From Paenibacillus methanolicus (lineage in GTDB: Bacteria; Bacillota; Bacilli; Paenibacillales; Paenibacillaceae): DNA of 64,000 bases. The notes under the pieces were generated by a model. The model saw nothing but the letters and a program-made list of their open reading frames with translations, was not told the origin of the DNA and searched no databases. Positions within the stretch are counted from its first letter, which is position 1. Every line of letters starts with the position of its first letter. Both the position numbers and the translations under genes were made by a program. The stretch is from positions 42,016 through 106,015 of the forward strand of contig NZ_VNHS01000017.1 of assembly GCF_008124765.1 (NCBI RefSeq), in the 5' to 3' direction. Below, in pieces: positions 17,469 through 25,276 of this stretch.

Positions 17469-17752
17469 CAATGCTGTCAGGTTAAGGGAAAACGTCGGAT
17501 GAAGCCAACTAGGGACTATAGCTGACAGGCTTAAGTCGTAGGACGGACTTCATAACCTACTGAAGCTTTGTCCGTGAGGACAAAAGCGGCCCCGCTCAAG
17601 CCCAATCGCCGACCGCGAACAAGTGAGACAGCACGAAAAAGGGAGTCCAGAGGGCAAAGCCCTTTGGAGCCTCCTCGGCGGAGGAGGTGGGAGGAGGGAG
17701 CAATAATAGTGGGATCAAAGGGGCGTAGCCCTTCTTAACCTGACAGCATTGC
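17468..17752. repeat. 19-bp perfect inverted repeat bracketing repeat copy B
   Basis: GCAATGCTGTCAGGTTAAG at 17468-17486 is exactly reverse-complementary to 17734-17752. The 247 bases between contain copy B of the dispersed repeat. The outer flank of the right arm repeats the GCGGAGGGGG seen beside the left arm. Within this gene-free stretch (17200-17944) no coding frame with a ribosome binding site was found on either strand. Confidence 0.75.
17563..17688 (+). repeat. Dispersed hairpin repeat, copy B
   Basis: It begins AAGCTTTGTCCGTGAGGAC, a hairpin (CTTTGTCC/GGACAAAAG), runs through GACCGCGAACAA and AGCACGAA, and contains the GTCCAGAGGGCAAAGCCCT hairpin and a CCTCC/GGAGG hairpin. It aligns over its full length with copy C at 33267-33389, 15.7 kb away. 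The next 25 bases (GGAGGAGGTGGGAGGAGGGA region) are G-rich enough to suggest a quadruplex. Confidence 0.75.
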
Positions 17753-17944
17753 GGAGGGGGAAGGGGGAGCGAAAACAGAAGCCCTTTTACCCTCATTGGA
17801 GACGGGAGGAAATCGAGGAACAAGCAGGAATATTGTCGAACGAAGTAGAATAACTTCGTAAAGCAAACTGGAACGGTGTCCATAGCCTTGCGCGGATACG
17901 GCGGCCAGCGGCTTAGGTGCAGCTAGAAGTGTGGAGGTAGAGGA

Positions 17945-19048
17945 ATGCGCAATGAGCGCCCTTCGTCCGTTCAAGCGTCGGACAAATGGATGAGAATGGT
18001 CGTGAACGGGTATTGGATCACGTTAGCCGTCACGGTTCTCGGACAAATCGCCGTGTATGCGGTCTCGGAACGGACAAACAATGCTTTCGATGCGTCTGAA
18101 TATATGAAGCATTACGTGTGGTTGCCGGACGTTATCTTGGTTGTCCTCCTTGGCGGCTTGGAAGCCGCTTTGCGCAAACTGCCGGAGCGCAAGGACGCCG
18201 CCATCTTCATCGCGGGCATGCTGCTGGCCATGACGCTGGCCTTCTTCATGAGCGCGAAGCTGCCGGGAGCGCTCGTCATCCTTCTGCTGCCGATGCTGGC
18301 CGGCATGTTCATGCTGAAGCCGAGCTATATTCATATCGCTTTGGGCGTGAATGGGGTATATTTGCTGCTGTTGTTTGCGTTCGCGCCGGGCCGGCAATCG
18401 CTTCCGTTCTTTTGCGAAATGGCGATCGTGGCCTTCGTCCTGCTTGCCGCGGCGTTTAGCGGCGTAGGCGTTCTGAAGCGGGGCAGCGACTTGTTCGCGG
18501 TGCTGGAGAAGTCGCATAAGTCCGTGCAGGAACTGCTCGTGAAGAACGCGATGATGGACCGGATGAACAAGATCGACGCGCTGACGGAGCTCTACAATCA
18601 CAAGACGTATCATGAATACGCCGAGAAGCTGGCCGAGCAGCAGCAACGCAGCGAATTCCCGCTGCAGGTGGCGATGATGGACGTCGACAACTTCAAGCTG
18701 GTCAACGATACTTACGGCCACTGGGTCGGCGATATCGTGCTTCGGCGCGTAGCCGAGATTATCCGCGAGCATATGGAGGCGGATGACTTCGCGGCGAGAT
18801 ACGGCGGCGAGGAATTCATCGTGCTGCTGACGCTGAAGCCGGTGGAACAGTCGATAATGGTCGTCGAGGCGATTCGCCGGACGGTCGCCGAGGTACGGTT
18901 CGAGGAGATGGGCGGCAGATCGGTGACGATCAGCATCGGGCTCCACGATTTCGCGCAAGGCGAGAGCAAGGCCGACTTCTTCCGCATCGCGGATGCCGCC
19001 TTGTACGAGGCGAAGAAGACGGGGAAGAACAAGACGGTCATTCGCTAG
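17945..19048 (+). CDS. Membrane GGDEF-domain diguanylate cyclase
   Basis: A 367-residue protein with about six membrane helices in residues 20-180, a short coiled linker ('VLEKSHKSVQELLVKNAMMDRMNKID'), and a GGDEF domain at about 205-365. The active-site loop is intact as GGEEF at residues 287-291, and 'DVDNFKLVNDTYGHWVGD' carries the metal-binding Asp and substrate-binding Asn/Asp. It should make cyclic di-GMP from GTP at the membrane. No clear RxxD inhibition site precedes the loop. GGAGGTAGAGGA precedes ATG-17945. The gene follows the repeat-rich stretch and ends in a terminator. Confidence 0.88.
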   Translation: MRNERPSSVQASDKWMRMVVNGYWITLAVTVLGQIAVYAVSERTNNAFDASEYMKHYVWLPDVILVVLLGGLEAALRKLPERKDAAIFIAGMLLAMTLAFFMSAKLPGALVILLLPMLAGMFMLKPSYIHIALGVNGVYLLLLFAFAPGRQSLPFFCEMAIVAFVLLAAAFSGVGVLKRGSDLFAVLEKSHKSVQELLVKNAMMDRMNKIDALTELYNHKTYHEYAEKLAEQQQRSEFPLQVAMMDVDNFKLVNDTYGHWVGDIVLRRVAEIIREHMEADDFAARYGGEEFIVLLTLKPVEQSIMVVEAIRRTVAEVRFEEMGGRSVTISIGLHDFAQGESKADFFRIADAALYEAKKTGKNKTVIR

Positions 19049-19070
19049 CGGACGGGAGATACGGATAAGG

Positions 19071-19133
19071 AAAAAGCTGCGCTCTACGCGCGTCGCAACG
19101 TTCGGTTGCGGACGCGGTAGGCACAGCTTTTTT
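19071..19133 (+). terminator. Terminator of the GGDEF gene
   Basis: AAAAAGCTG (19071-19079) pairs with CAGCTTTTTT (from 19124). The inner region adds GTCGCAACG/CGGTTGCGGAC pairing. The near-symmetric A/T ends may let it also serve the small gene on the other strand. Confidence 0.7.
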
Positions 19134-19137
19134 GGCA

Positions 19138-19278
19138 TTACTCGTGGTTGCGGAAACCCGCTTCGCCGGAGGAGCTTTCGTCAGACAGTTCGGCGAGACT
19201 TTTGATCTTGCCATGGGGCCTTTGGTTTTGCTTGCGGCTTTTCCATGCGCTTTCGCGACGGCCTTGAGAACTGGACAT
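19138..19278 (-). CDS. Small basic hydrophilic protein (46 residues), unknown
   Basis: The ATG at 19278 follows AAAGGAG at 8-base spacing on the minus strand and encodes 46 residues beginning MSSSQGRRESAWKSRKQNQ and ending GEAGFRNHE. It is basic in the first half and Ser/Glu-rich in the second, with no membrane segment. The excellent ribosome binding site and the position against a terminator support a real short gene. No family recognised; such small basic proteins in spore-formers are sometimes spore components, which is only a guess. Confidence 0.5.
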   Translation of the reverse strand: MSSSQGRRESAWKSRKQNQRPHGKIKSLAELSDESSSGEAGFRNHE

Positions 19279-19428
19279 GAGGATGGCTCCTTTCGTGATC
19301 GACGATTAGGATAAGTTCGGGACGCGTTCGGGACGGCAACTGCGCTGCTTCACCCGAGGTCCGCTTCTATTGTCGCTCGGAAAGCCTTCCGTTATGCGCG
19401 TCCTGATTGTCAATTGCCGTCAGCTGGG

Positions 19429-20541
19429 TCAAATCGGCGGCTCGTCGGCAAGATCCGGTTCCGCTTCGGTACGAAGCTTGATGAATCGGTAAATTTGGAC
19501 GACGATAATCTTGACGATCGCATAGATCGGAACGGCAAGCAGCAAGCCCAGCGGCCCGACGAGCGTGCCGGCGACGAGCAGCAGCAAAATAATGGTCAGC
19601 GGATGAATTTCGAGCTGCTTGCCCATGATTTGCGGCGAAATTAAATTCCCCTCGATCTGCTGCGCCACGAGCGTGACGACGAGCACCTTCACGATCATCA
19701 TCGGCGAATCGACCGAAGCGACCAACACGGCCGGCACGGCGGCGATGAACGCTCCGATATACGGAATGACGTTCGTCAGCATGGCCGCGAGCGCGAGCAG
19801 TACCGCGTAATCGATGCCGATAATGAGGTAGCCGATGAGCAGGAGAATGCCGACGCAGACGGCGACGGTGATTTGTCCTCGAACATAGGTGGCGATCGTC
19901 TGGTCCATCTCGGACAGCAGTTTGCGGGCGAGCGCTTGATTTTTGACTGGCACGACCTTCAAGAATCCGCCGCTCATTTTCTCCCCGTCTTTCAGGAAAT
20001 AATAAAGGACGAACGGGATGACGACGGCGAGGAGCACCAGATTGGCTACGAAGCCGAACAGCGCCGTAATATTCGTGCTGACCAGCTTGACGGCCACGTC
20101 GGCGTATTCGGTCGCTTTATCCTGCAGCGTGTTGAAGTCCAGGCCGAAGCTCTCGAGGAACTGGTTGAACGATTCGTTGTCCGCCAGTTCGTACCCGCGC
20201 TGCACGGCCGTCTGCACGAGATGCGGCATGCTTTCGCCGAGCTCGACGAACTGCTTCTTGATTATCGGCGCGACATAGATGATAAGCAGGGTGAATAAAC
20301 ATACGATCAACAAGTAAATGATCAGGATCGCGGCGCTGCGCGGCACCTTCCTACGGGATAGAAACTGCACCAGCGGACGCATCAAGTAATACAGCGTTCC
20401 CGACAACAGAATCGGTATGAATAGCGTTTGGAACATGACCGCGACGGGGTGAAACACGAAATTGATTTTGACGCCGACCCAGATGATAAGGAAGATCAGC
20501 AGCACGCCGTAACCGACGCGAAAAAACTTGGAATTCGGCAG
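19429..20541 (-). CDS. AI-2E family transporter (PerM/YtvI type)
   Basis: A protein of about 370 residues with the AI-2E exporter superfamily pattern: N-terminal helices ('GVLLIFLIIWVGVKINFVF', 'LLSGTLYYLMRPLVQFLSRR', 'AAILIIYLLIVCLFTLLIIY'), a long soluble stretch (about 90-160), then five more helices with 'TNVIPYIGAFIAAVPAVLVA' and 'ISPQIMGKQLEIHPLTIILLLLVAG'. The best start is a CTG at 20541: GGAGG (20551-20555) is 9 bases away and the protein then begins with PNSKFFRVGYGV. The first standard start, GTG-20505, has no site and would begin inside TM1. The substrate is unknown; some relatives are Na+/H+ antiporters. Confidence 0.82.
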   Translation of the reverse strand: MPNSKFFRVGYGVLLIFLIIWVGVKINFVFHPVAVMFQTLFIPILLSGTLYYLMRPLVQFLSRRKVPRSAAILIIYLLIVCLFTLLIIYVAPIIKKQFVELGESMPHLVQTAVQRGYELADNESFNQFLESFGLDFNTLQDKATEYADVAVKLVSTNITALFGFVANLVLLAVVIPFVLYYFLKDGEKMSGGFLKVVPVKNQALARKLLSEMDQTIATYVRGQITVAVCVGILLLIGYLIIGIDYAVLLALAAMLTNVIPYIGAFIAAVPAVLVASVDSPMMIVKVLVVTLVAQQIEGNLISPQIMGKQLEIHPLTIILLLLVAGTLVGPLGLLLAVPIYAIVKIIVVQIYRFIKLRTEAEPDLADEPPI

Positions 20542-20704
20542 AAACGTTCACCTCCGCGCAAAGCCTGCCGGTACATCCGGGATGGGACGAATGGCGCATG
20601 CCAGACTTAGCCGATTTGTTGATATCGTGCCCATGCTATCAAAGCGCAACCCCTTTGTCAAACAACCCCAGCTTGCGCGGTATACACGGCTTACGTCGTC
20701 ATCC

Positions 20705-20887
20705 TTAACGCTTGATCCCCAGTAGGCGAACCAGCCAGAGTAAGGCCGTTATACGCTTTGTTGTCCGCCTTCTGCGCGCCGCCGTTTCTGCGAGATGCCG
20801 GTGTATTCCCCTCCGATCGGCCCTTCTTAATTCTTCGAGCTCGTATTCTCTCAGCTTCTCGATCATATATTCCTCGTGCAAACGCAT
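20705..20887 (-). CDS. Small basic protein (60 residues), unknown
   Basis: The sequence begins MRLHEEYMIEKLREYELEE and continues through an Arg-rich stretch to a short hydrophobic end ('ITALLWLVRLLGIKR'). AGGAGG is correctly spaced before ATG-20887, supporting translation. The profile, an amphipathic helix followed by a possible membrane-associated tail, could suit a peripheral membrane protein. No family recognised. It lies between the AI-2E transporter and the divergent aquaporin gene. Confidence 0.55.
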   Translation of the reverse strand: MRLHEEYMIEKLREYELEELRRADRRGIHRHLAETAARRRRTTKRITALLWLVRLLGIKR

Positions 20888-21196
20888 CGCGTTTGGCCTC
20901 CTGACATGTTCGGCTGGGGTTTATCCGGAATGAAACGCGCCGCGTTACGAATGGTCGGCGGGAGCCGTTTCACCTTTGCCTTGTTGATCTCATTATGCCA
21001 GCGGCGAAAGGCGGTAAAAAGTGTAAGGATATGCCGAATCATTTCCTCTTTTCCGCTGGAACGGGCTCGAGAAGCGAGGGCGGTGACGGGGTGAAGCTCT
21101 CCCCGTCCGTGCGCGTCCACGCGCTCTATCGTAATGTCATATTCCGGCCTTTCCCGCGATAGAGTGAGAGAGAAGGGCAAAAAGGAGGCGGCGGGG

Positions 21197-21877
21197 ATGA
21201 ATCGTACGTGGAGGAAATACGCGGCCGAAGGCGCCGGAACGTTCGTCCTGGTTCTATTCGGGTGCGGGAGCGCGGCGACCGCCGGAGGCAATCTCGGCAG
21301 TTTAGGCGTTGCTTTGAGTTTCGGCTTATCGCTAATCGCAATGATGTATGTCATTGGGCCGGTTTCGGGCTGTCACGTGAACCCGGCGGTGTCAATGGCG
21401 ATGTTTCTGCAGGGCAAGCTGAGCGGCCGTGATTTGGGCGGGTATATCGCAGCTCAGCTGGTGGGCGGCATACTCGCTTCGGGCTTGCTATATGCGATTA
21501 TCGAATCGACGGGCAAGGCGGTAACCGACCTGGGACAGAACGGTTACGGGGCGGGCTATGGCATCGGCATTACGGCGTCGATGGCCATCGTCGTAGAGAT
21601 TATTTTGACCTTCGTCTTCGTATATACGCTGCTGGGCGTGACGGCGACCGAAGCGACGAGCAAGATTGCGGGCATCGTGATCGGCCTGACGCTAACATTT
21701 GTCCATATCCTCGGCATCGGGCTAACCGGCACTTCGGTGAATCCGGCGCGCAGCTTGGGACCGGCGTTATGGCTGGGCGGCGATGCGCTTCACGAGCTAT
21801 GGGTATTTATCTTTGCGCCTCTGATCGGATCCGTCGTTGCGGTATGGGTGTTTCGGCGGTTGTATGGACGGAAGTAG
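21197..21877 (+). CDS. Aquaporin / MIP-family channel (AqpZ-like)
   Basis: A 226-residue six-helix channel. Both pore loops carry intact NPA boxes: 'CHVNPAVSMAMF' (about residue 63) and 'TSVNPARSLGPALW' (about 180). The second box followed by RS and the overall length match the water-selective AqpZ group better than the longer glycerol facilitators. AAAGGAGG (21181-21188) gives ATG-21197; the in-frame upstream ATG at 21134 lacks a site. It stands alone. The 20888-21196 upstream stretch holds a GACGGGG/CCCCGTC hairpin but no clear promoter. Confidence 0.9.
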   Translation: MNRTWRKYAAEGAGTFVLVLFGCGSAATAGGNLGSLGVALSFGLSLIAMMYVIGPVSGCHVNPAVSMAMFLQGKLSGRDLGGYIAAQLVGGILASGLLYAIIESTGKAVTDLGQNGYGAGYGIGITASMAIVVEIILTFVFVYTLLGVTATEATSKIAGIVIGLTLTFVHILGIGLTGTSVNPARSLGPALWLGGDALHELWVFIFAPLIGSVVAVWVFRRLYGRK

Positions 21878-22035
21878 GCGTGGAATCACTGGGCTGGCGC
21901 GGAGGAAGCGGCCGGGGATTTTTTGTCGGCAGGGTGGTCACAGGTGAGGATGGTCTATATACTAAACCGCATAGATCTAGCATACTGATATAAGCTGGAC
22001 GTTGACACTTTGGCAGATAAAGGGCGTTATTTGTT

Positions 22036-22398
22036 ATGCATACCTATACTTTTACGGCGGAATTTTATCTTTCCACTGGCGCAGCATTGTTTTTCCTGAT
22101 TGTGTCTCCTTTTTTATTTCGATACCAAAAGATGTCCGCTTTAGCCTTCTTGTTACTCGGTCTAACTGCGGCGGGCCTAGGATTCGTCAGGATGTTGGCG
22201 TTCAATGATGCACTAGATCGTGGTAGCGCCTGGATGAAAATCCCGTATTTCGGACTTTTGTTGTTTTTCGCATTCCTTTATCCGGCAGGTATGCAAGGAG
22301 CGAAGTTTGCGGGTATATCAAAAAAATGGATGCGCATTTGTTTCATCTACGTATTCGTCTTTTTATCGGTCATGATGATCATGATCTGGCTGTATTAA
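22036..22398 (+). CDS. Small membrane protein, unknown function
   Basis: A 120-residue protein with four hydrophobic segments: about 10-28, 34-53, 68-85 and 100-119. Polar connectors include 'FNDALDRGSAW' and 'AKFAGISKKW'. The ribosome binding site is weak (AAAGGGCG, distant). The sequence is visibly more AT-rich than its neighbours, which may indicate acquisition or relaxed selection. No family recognised. Confidence 0.55.
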   Translation: MHTYTFTAEFYLSTGAALFFLIVSPFLFRYQKMSALAFLLLGLTAAGLGFVRMLAFNDALDRGSAWMKIPYFGLLLFFAFLYPAGMQGAKFAGISKKWMRICFIYVFVFLSVMMIMIWLY

Positions 22399-22435
22399 GA
22401 ATTACCTTGCCATACAGATGTCACTGTTCCTATCG

Positions 22436-22456
22436 TATACTCTTCTCAATTGAGAA
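22436..22456 (+). promoter_or_regulatory. -10 box with adjoining 14-bp palindrome, upstream of the hydrolase gene
   Basis: TATACT (22436-22441) is followed directly by TTCTCAATTGAGAA (22443-22456), a perfect 14-bp palindrome at the expected transcription start. No good -35 is present. The palindrome resembles MarR-type half-sites but the regulator is not identifiable here. Confidence 0.4.
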
Positions 22457-22476
22457 ATTCCAAGGGGGAACAAACA

Positions 22477-23232
22477 ATGAATGGTGCAGGTACGGAGGTA
22501 AACGCGTCTGAAACCGGAGTAGTCTTTTTATCCGGAGCGGGGTTAGGGCAGGGAATTTGGGCGGGCGTCCTCTCGCAAATTGAATGCCCGGTGCTCGTCG
22601 CGGAATATCCCGGCAAGGATGGCGCTCCCGAAGCGAACAACTCGTTCTCGTTGGGTGATTACGCCGAGCATGTACAGCGTCAAATCGAGCGGTGGGGCGT
22701 GCGGAGGTTCGTGCTCGTCGCGCATTCGCTAGGCGGCCTGATCGGCTTGCGCATCGCGAAGCAGATGCCGGAGCGGGTTGCCGGCTTCATCGCGGTCGGG
22801 GCGATTATACCGAAGAACGGCGGCTCCTTCCTTTCCGTGCAGCCGTGGCCGAAACGGGTTCTCGTCTCGACGGTGCTGCGGCTGGCAGGGACGAAGCCTC
22901 CTGCAGCGGCCATCCGGCAAGGCTTATGCCACGATCTAACTTCGGCTCAAACAGAATCCGTGGTAGCGGGATTCAAGCCTGAGTCGATCCGCGTGTACAC
23001 TGACGGTTGCGAAGCCGGCGTGCCAGAGGTGCCGAGGATGTACGTGAAGCTCACGCAAGATCGGGAGCTGGATCAGCGACTACAAGACCGGATGGCGCTC
23101 CAGTTGGCGGCTCACCGCACCGTCAGCTTGCCGAGCGGGCATTTGCCGATGTTGCGCATGCCGGAGGAGCTGAGCCGCACGTTGATGGAGTTCATGGCGA
23201 CTGGGTCAGACGATCGGAAAATAGTGGGTTGA
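22477..23232 (+). CDS. Alpha/beta-fold hydrolase
   Basis: A 251-residue hydrolase. It has the oxyanion-hole segment 'LSGAGLGQGIWAGVL', a nucleophile elbow 'VAHSLGGLIG' with Ser84, and a C-terminal 'LPSGHLPMLRMPEEL' with the probable catalytic His, the arrangement of the abhydrolase-1/6 family. A mobile cap would be the 120-175 region. AAGGGGG at 7-base spacing selects ATG-22477 over an upstream TTG. The substrate is unknown. It shares a bidirectional terminator region with the convergent lipoate ligase gene. Confidence 0.78.
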   Translation: MNGAGTEVNASETGVVFLSGAGLGQGIWAGVLSQIECPVLVAEYPGKDGAPEANNSFSLGDYAEHVQRQIERWGVRRFVLVAHSLGGLIGLRIAKQMPERVAGFIAVGAIIPKNGGSFLSVQPWPKRVLVSTVLRLAGTKPPAAAIRQGLCHDLTSAQTESVVAGFKPESIRVYTDGCEAGVPEVPRMYVKLTQDRELDQRLQDRMALQLAAHRTVSLPSGHLPMLRMPEELSRTLMEFMATGSDDRKIVG

Positions 23233-23265
23233 CGGGCATGCTAAACCTAAACCGCCTCATACGTC

Positions 23266-23305
23266 AAAAAGGCTCGTCCGCGACCATGTCGCCGGACGAG
23301 CCTTT
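23266..23305 (-). terminator. Bidirectional terminator between hydrolase and lipoate ligase genes
   Basis: AAGGCTCGTCCG (23269-23280) pairs with CGGACGAGCCTT (23293-23304). The minus side has the longer T-run (five T), so it mainly ends the ligase transcript. Confidence 0.82.
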
Positions 23306-23325
23306 CATTTTCGTACACGATACGG

Positions 23326-24327
23326 CTAATTCCGCAGCAGCAGCAGCGACACGAACTCGTCTTCCGTCAGCTTGCCGAAATACGTATTCAGGTTGACGCC
23401 CGCGAGCGCTTGGCGGATCGCTTCCTCCTCGTAACGGATGCCGGTCAGCAGCTCCTCGATTTCCGCCACCTCGCCGACGCCGAAGAAGTCGCCGTAAATT
23501 TTAACGAGATCCATGCGGCCTTCCGTCACGTCGAGCCGGACATCGATAATGCCGGAGACGAATTTGCGTTCGTTCTGAATGTTGCATTTCGGCGAGCGTC
23601 CGTAGTTCCAGTCCCAATTGCGGTAGCGTTCCTCGGCGAGCCTGCGCACGCCATCCCACTGCCCCTCGCTAAGCTTGTATTGCGGCACGTTCTCCGGTTC
23701 GCAGCCGAACAGCTCGCGCAGCAGCGTCGTCCTGAATTCCTCCGTCGTCATCGGATCCGCGAGATACTCGGAGATGTTCGCCACCCGGCCGCGCACGGAT
23801 TTGGTGCCTTTGGACTCGATCTTGATTGGCTTTACTTTCAGCGCCGAAACAACGTTCTCCATCGCGGAATCGAACAACAGGGTGCCATGGCTGAACATCC
23901 GTCCGCGCGAGGCGAATTGGGCGTTGCCGGAAATTTTGCGTTCGCCCACCTGGATGTCGTTGCGTCCGCTCAGTTCCGCGTTCACGCCCAGCTTGCGCAG
24001 CGCGTCGATGACCGGCTGGGTAAACTTCGCGAAGTTGTGGAACGAATCGCCGTCGTCCCTTGTCAGGAAGCTGAAATTCAGGTTGCCGAGGTCGTGATAG
24101 ACCGCGCCGCCGCCGGACAGCCTGCGCACGACGTGAATGCCCTGCTCGTGCACGTAATCCGTATTGATCTCCTCGATCGTGTTCTGGTTCTTGCCGATAA
24201 TGATCGACGGCTCGTTAATGTAGAACAACAGGTAGCTGTCGTCTATCGGCAGATTGCGAAGCGCGTATTCTTCGAGCGCCAAATTCAAGGTCGGGTCGGT
24301 AATGCCCCGGTTATCGATAAACAGCAT
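23326..24327 (-). CDS. lplA: Lipoate-protein ligase A
   Basis: A 333-residue enzyme of the biotin/lipoate ligase superfamily. It attaches lipoate, via lipoyl-AMP, to E2 and GcvH lysines. Visible motifs: 'LALEEYALRNL', 'LLFYINEPSIIIGKNQNTIEEIN', 'VVRRLSGGGAVYHDLGNLNFSFL' (the lipoate/ATP-binding signature) and 'NDIQVGERKISGNAQF' with the catalytic Lys. A C-terminal accessory domain (about 250-333) matches the longer bacterial LplA type. GGAGG nine bases upstream fixes ATG-24327; upstream in-frame codons are noncoding. The symbol is shared with an unrelated Lpl sugar-binding protein elsewhere in this window. Confidence 0.9.
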   Translation of the reverse strand: MLFIDNRGITDPTLNLALEEYALRNLPIDDSYLLFYINEPSIIIGKNQNTIEEINTDYVHEQGIHVVRRLSGGGAVYHDLGNLNFSFLTRDDGDSFHNFAKFTQPVIDALRKLGVNAELSGRNDIQVGERKISGNAQFASRGRMFSHGTLLFDSAMENVVSALKVKPIKIESKGTKSVRGRVANISEYLADPMTTEEFRTTLLRELFGCEPENVPQYKLSEGQWDGVRRLAEERYRNWDWNYGRSPKCNIQNERKFVSGIIDVRLDVTEGRMDLVKIYGDFFGVGEVAEIEELLTGIRYEEEAIRQALAGVNLNTYFGKLTEDEFVSLLLLRN

Positions 24328-24396
24328 GTCGGTTCGCCTCCACAATGATTTCCACCTTCCATTACAGCAACCGGCGGGAGCAAAGTCAAATTTTAC

Positions 24397-24426
24397 TTGC
24401 GGCACGCGGGGGATCGAATTTATAAT
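24397..24426 (+). promoter_or_regulatory. Promoter of the IclR-SDR-FAH operon
   Basis: TTGCGG (24397-24402), an 18-base spacer and consensus TATAAT (24421-24426). The IclR-type palindrome lies about 27 bases downstream. Confidence 0.7.
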
Positions 24427-24452
24427 AACGGTAGGTTCTATATATTAAATTA

Positions 24453-24470
24453 GGTTTTGCATGCAAAACC
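24453..24470 (+). promoter_or_regulatory. 18-bp perfect palindrome, candidate IclR operator
   Basis: GGTTTTGCATGCAAAACC is perfectly symmetric and lies between the promoter and the regulator's ribosome binding site, where a bound dimer would block transcription of the operon. Confidence 0.72.
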
Positions 24471-24493
24471 ATCTACCGCGAGGTTTATACCGT

Positions 24494-25249
24494 ATGATGA
24501 ACGAGAAACCGAAATATTGGGTTCCGGCACTGGAGAAAGCGCATCATGTGCTCGCCGCCATCGCCGCCGAGCCCGGCGCGCTCAAGCTGATCGATCTATC
24601 CCGGAGACTGGAGATTAACAAAAGCTCGATGTTCACCATGCTAGCGACGATGGAGTCGCTGGGCTGGGTGAAACGGGAGGACGGCGATACGTACGCGGTC
24701 GGTCCGGCGCTAGGCGATTTCGGCTACGCGTACCAGCGCAGCTTCGACATGCGGCCGGTATTCCGCGAGGAAGCCTCCCGCGTCCTGCAGCGTTTGGGAG
24801 AGAGCGTGCAGCTGGCGAAGCGCGTGCAGCACGAGGTGCTCTACTTGGACAAAATGGAAGCGCCCTCGCCGGTTCGGCTCGTCTCCGAGCCCGGCATGCG
24901 GCTGCCCGCGCATGCGACGGCGCTCGGCAAGGCGATGCTCGCGTTCGCGCCGGAGGAAGAGATTGCCCGGCTTCTTCCGGAGACGCTGGCGCCGCTCACG
25001 ATGCATACGCTCCAGAGCCGCGGCGAATTAATCGACCATCTGCGGCAGGTGCGCGAATCCGGGCTTGCCTTCGATATGCAGGAGGCGGCGATGGGGTTCA
25101 ACTGCGTGGCCGCGCCGGTGTTCGACCGCGAAGAGGAGGCGGCGTTCGCGGTCAGCTGCTCGATGCCGCTGCACAGCTGGGCGGAGAAGCAGGACGAGGC
25201 CGTGCGCGAGATCCGGGGACTAGCCGAGCGGCTGTCCGGCCGGATGTAG
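24494..25249 (+). CDS. IclR-family transcriptional regulator
   Basis: A 251-residue IclR protein. The N-terminal winged helix is 'ALEKAHHVLAAIAAEPGALKLIDLSRRLEINKSSMFTMLATMESLGWV', and the C-terminal effector domain (about 85-250) includes 'PAHATALGKAMLAFAPEEE' and 'GFNCVAAPVFDREEEAAFAVSCSMP', both IclR signatures. GAGG lies 10 bases before ATG-24494; ATG-24497 is an equal alternative. An ATG at 24461 sits inside the palindromic operator and was rejected as start. It leads an operon with an SDR enzyme and a fumarylacetoacetate-hydrolase-fold enzyme, so its ligand is probably a sugar acid or 2-keto-3-deoxy acid. Confidence 0.88.
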   Translation: MMNEKPKYWVPALEKAHHVLAAIAAEPGALKLIDLSRRLEINKSSMFTMLATMESLGWVKREDGDTYAVGPALGDFGYAYQRSFDMRPVFREEASRVLQRLGESVQLAKRVQHEVLYLDKMEAPSPVRLVSEPGMRLPAHATALGKAMLAFAPEEEIARLLPETLAPLTMHTLQSRGELIDHLRQVRESGLAFDMQEAAMGFNCVAAPVFDREEEAAFAVSCSMPLHSWAEKQDEAVREIRGLAERLSGRM

Positions 25250-25276
25250 ATTCATAGACGGAGAGGATGAAGAAGG

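Noticed and set aside
17200..17944. Group II intron or retron
   Set aside because: No reverse transcriptase frame and no recognisable domain V-like hairpin (GAGC...GUUC with GAAA loop) were found.
17596..17974. Minus-strand frames rich in Pro, Leu and Ser in the repeat region
   Set aside because: They arise from purine-rich runs on the other strand, with no ribosome binding site. The region is better explained as a structured repeat.
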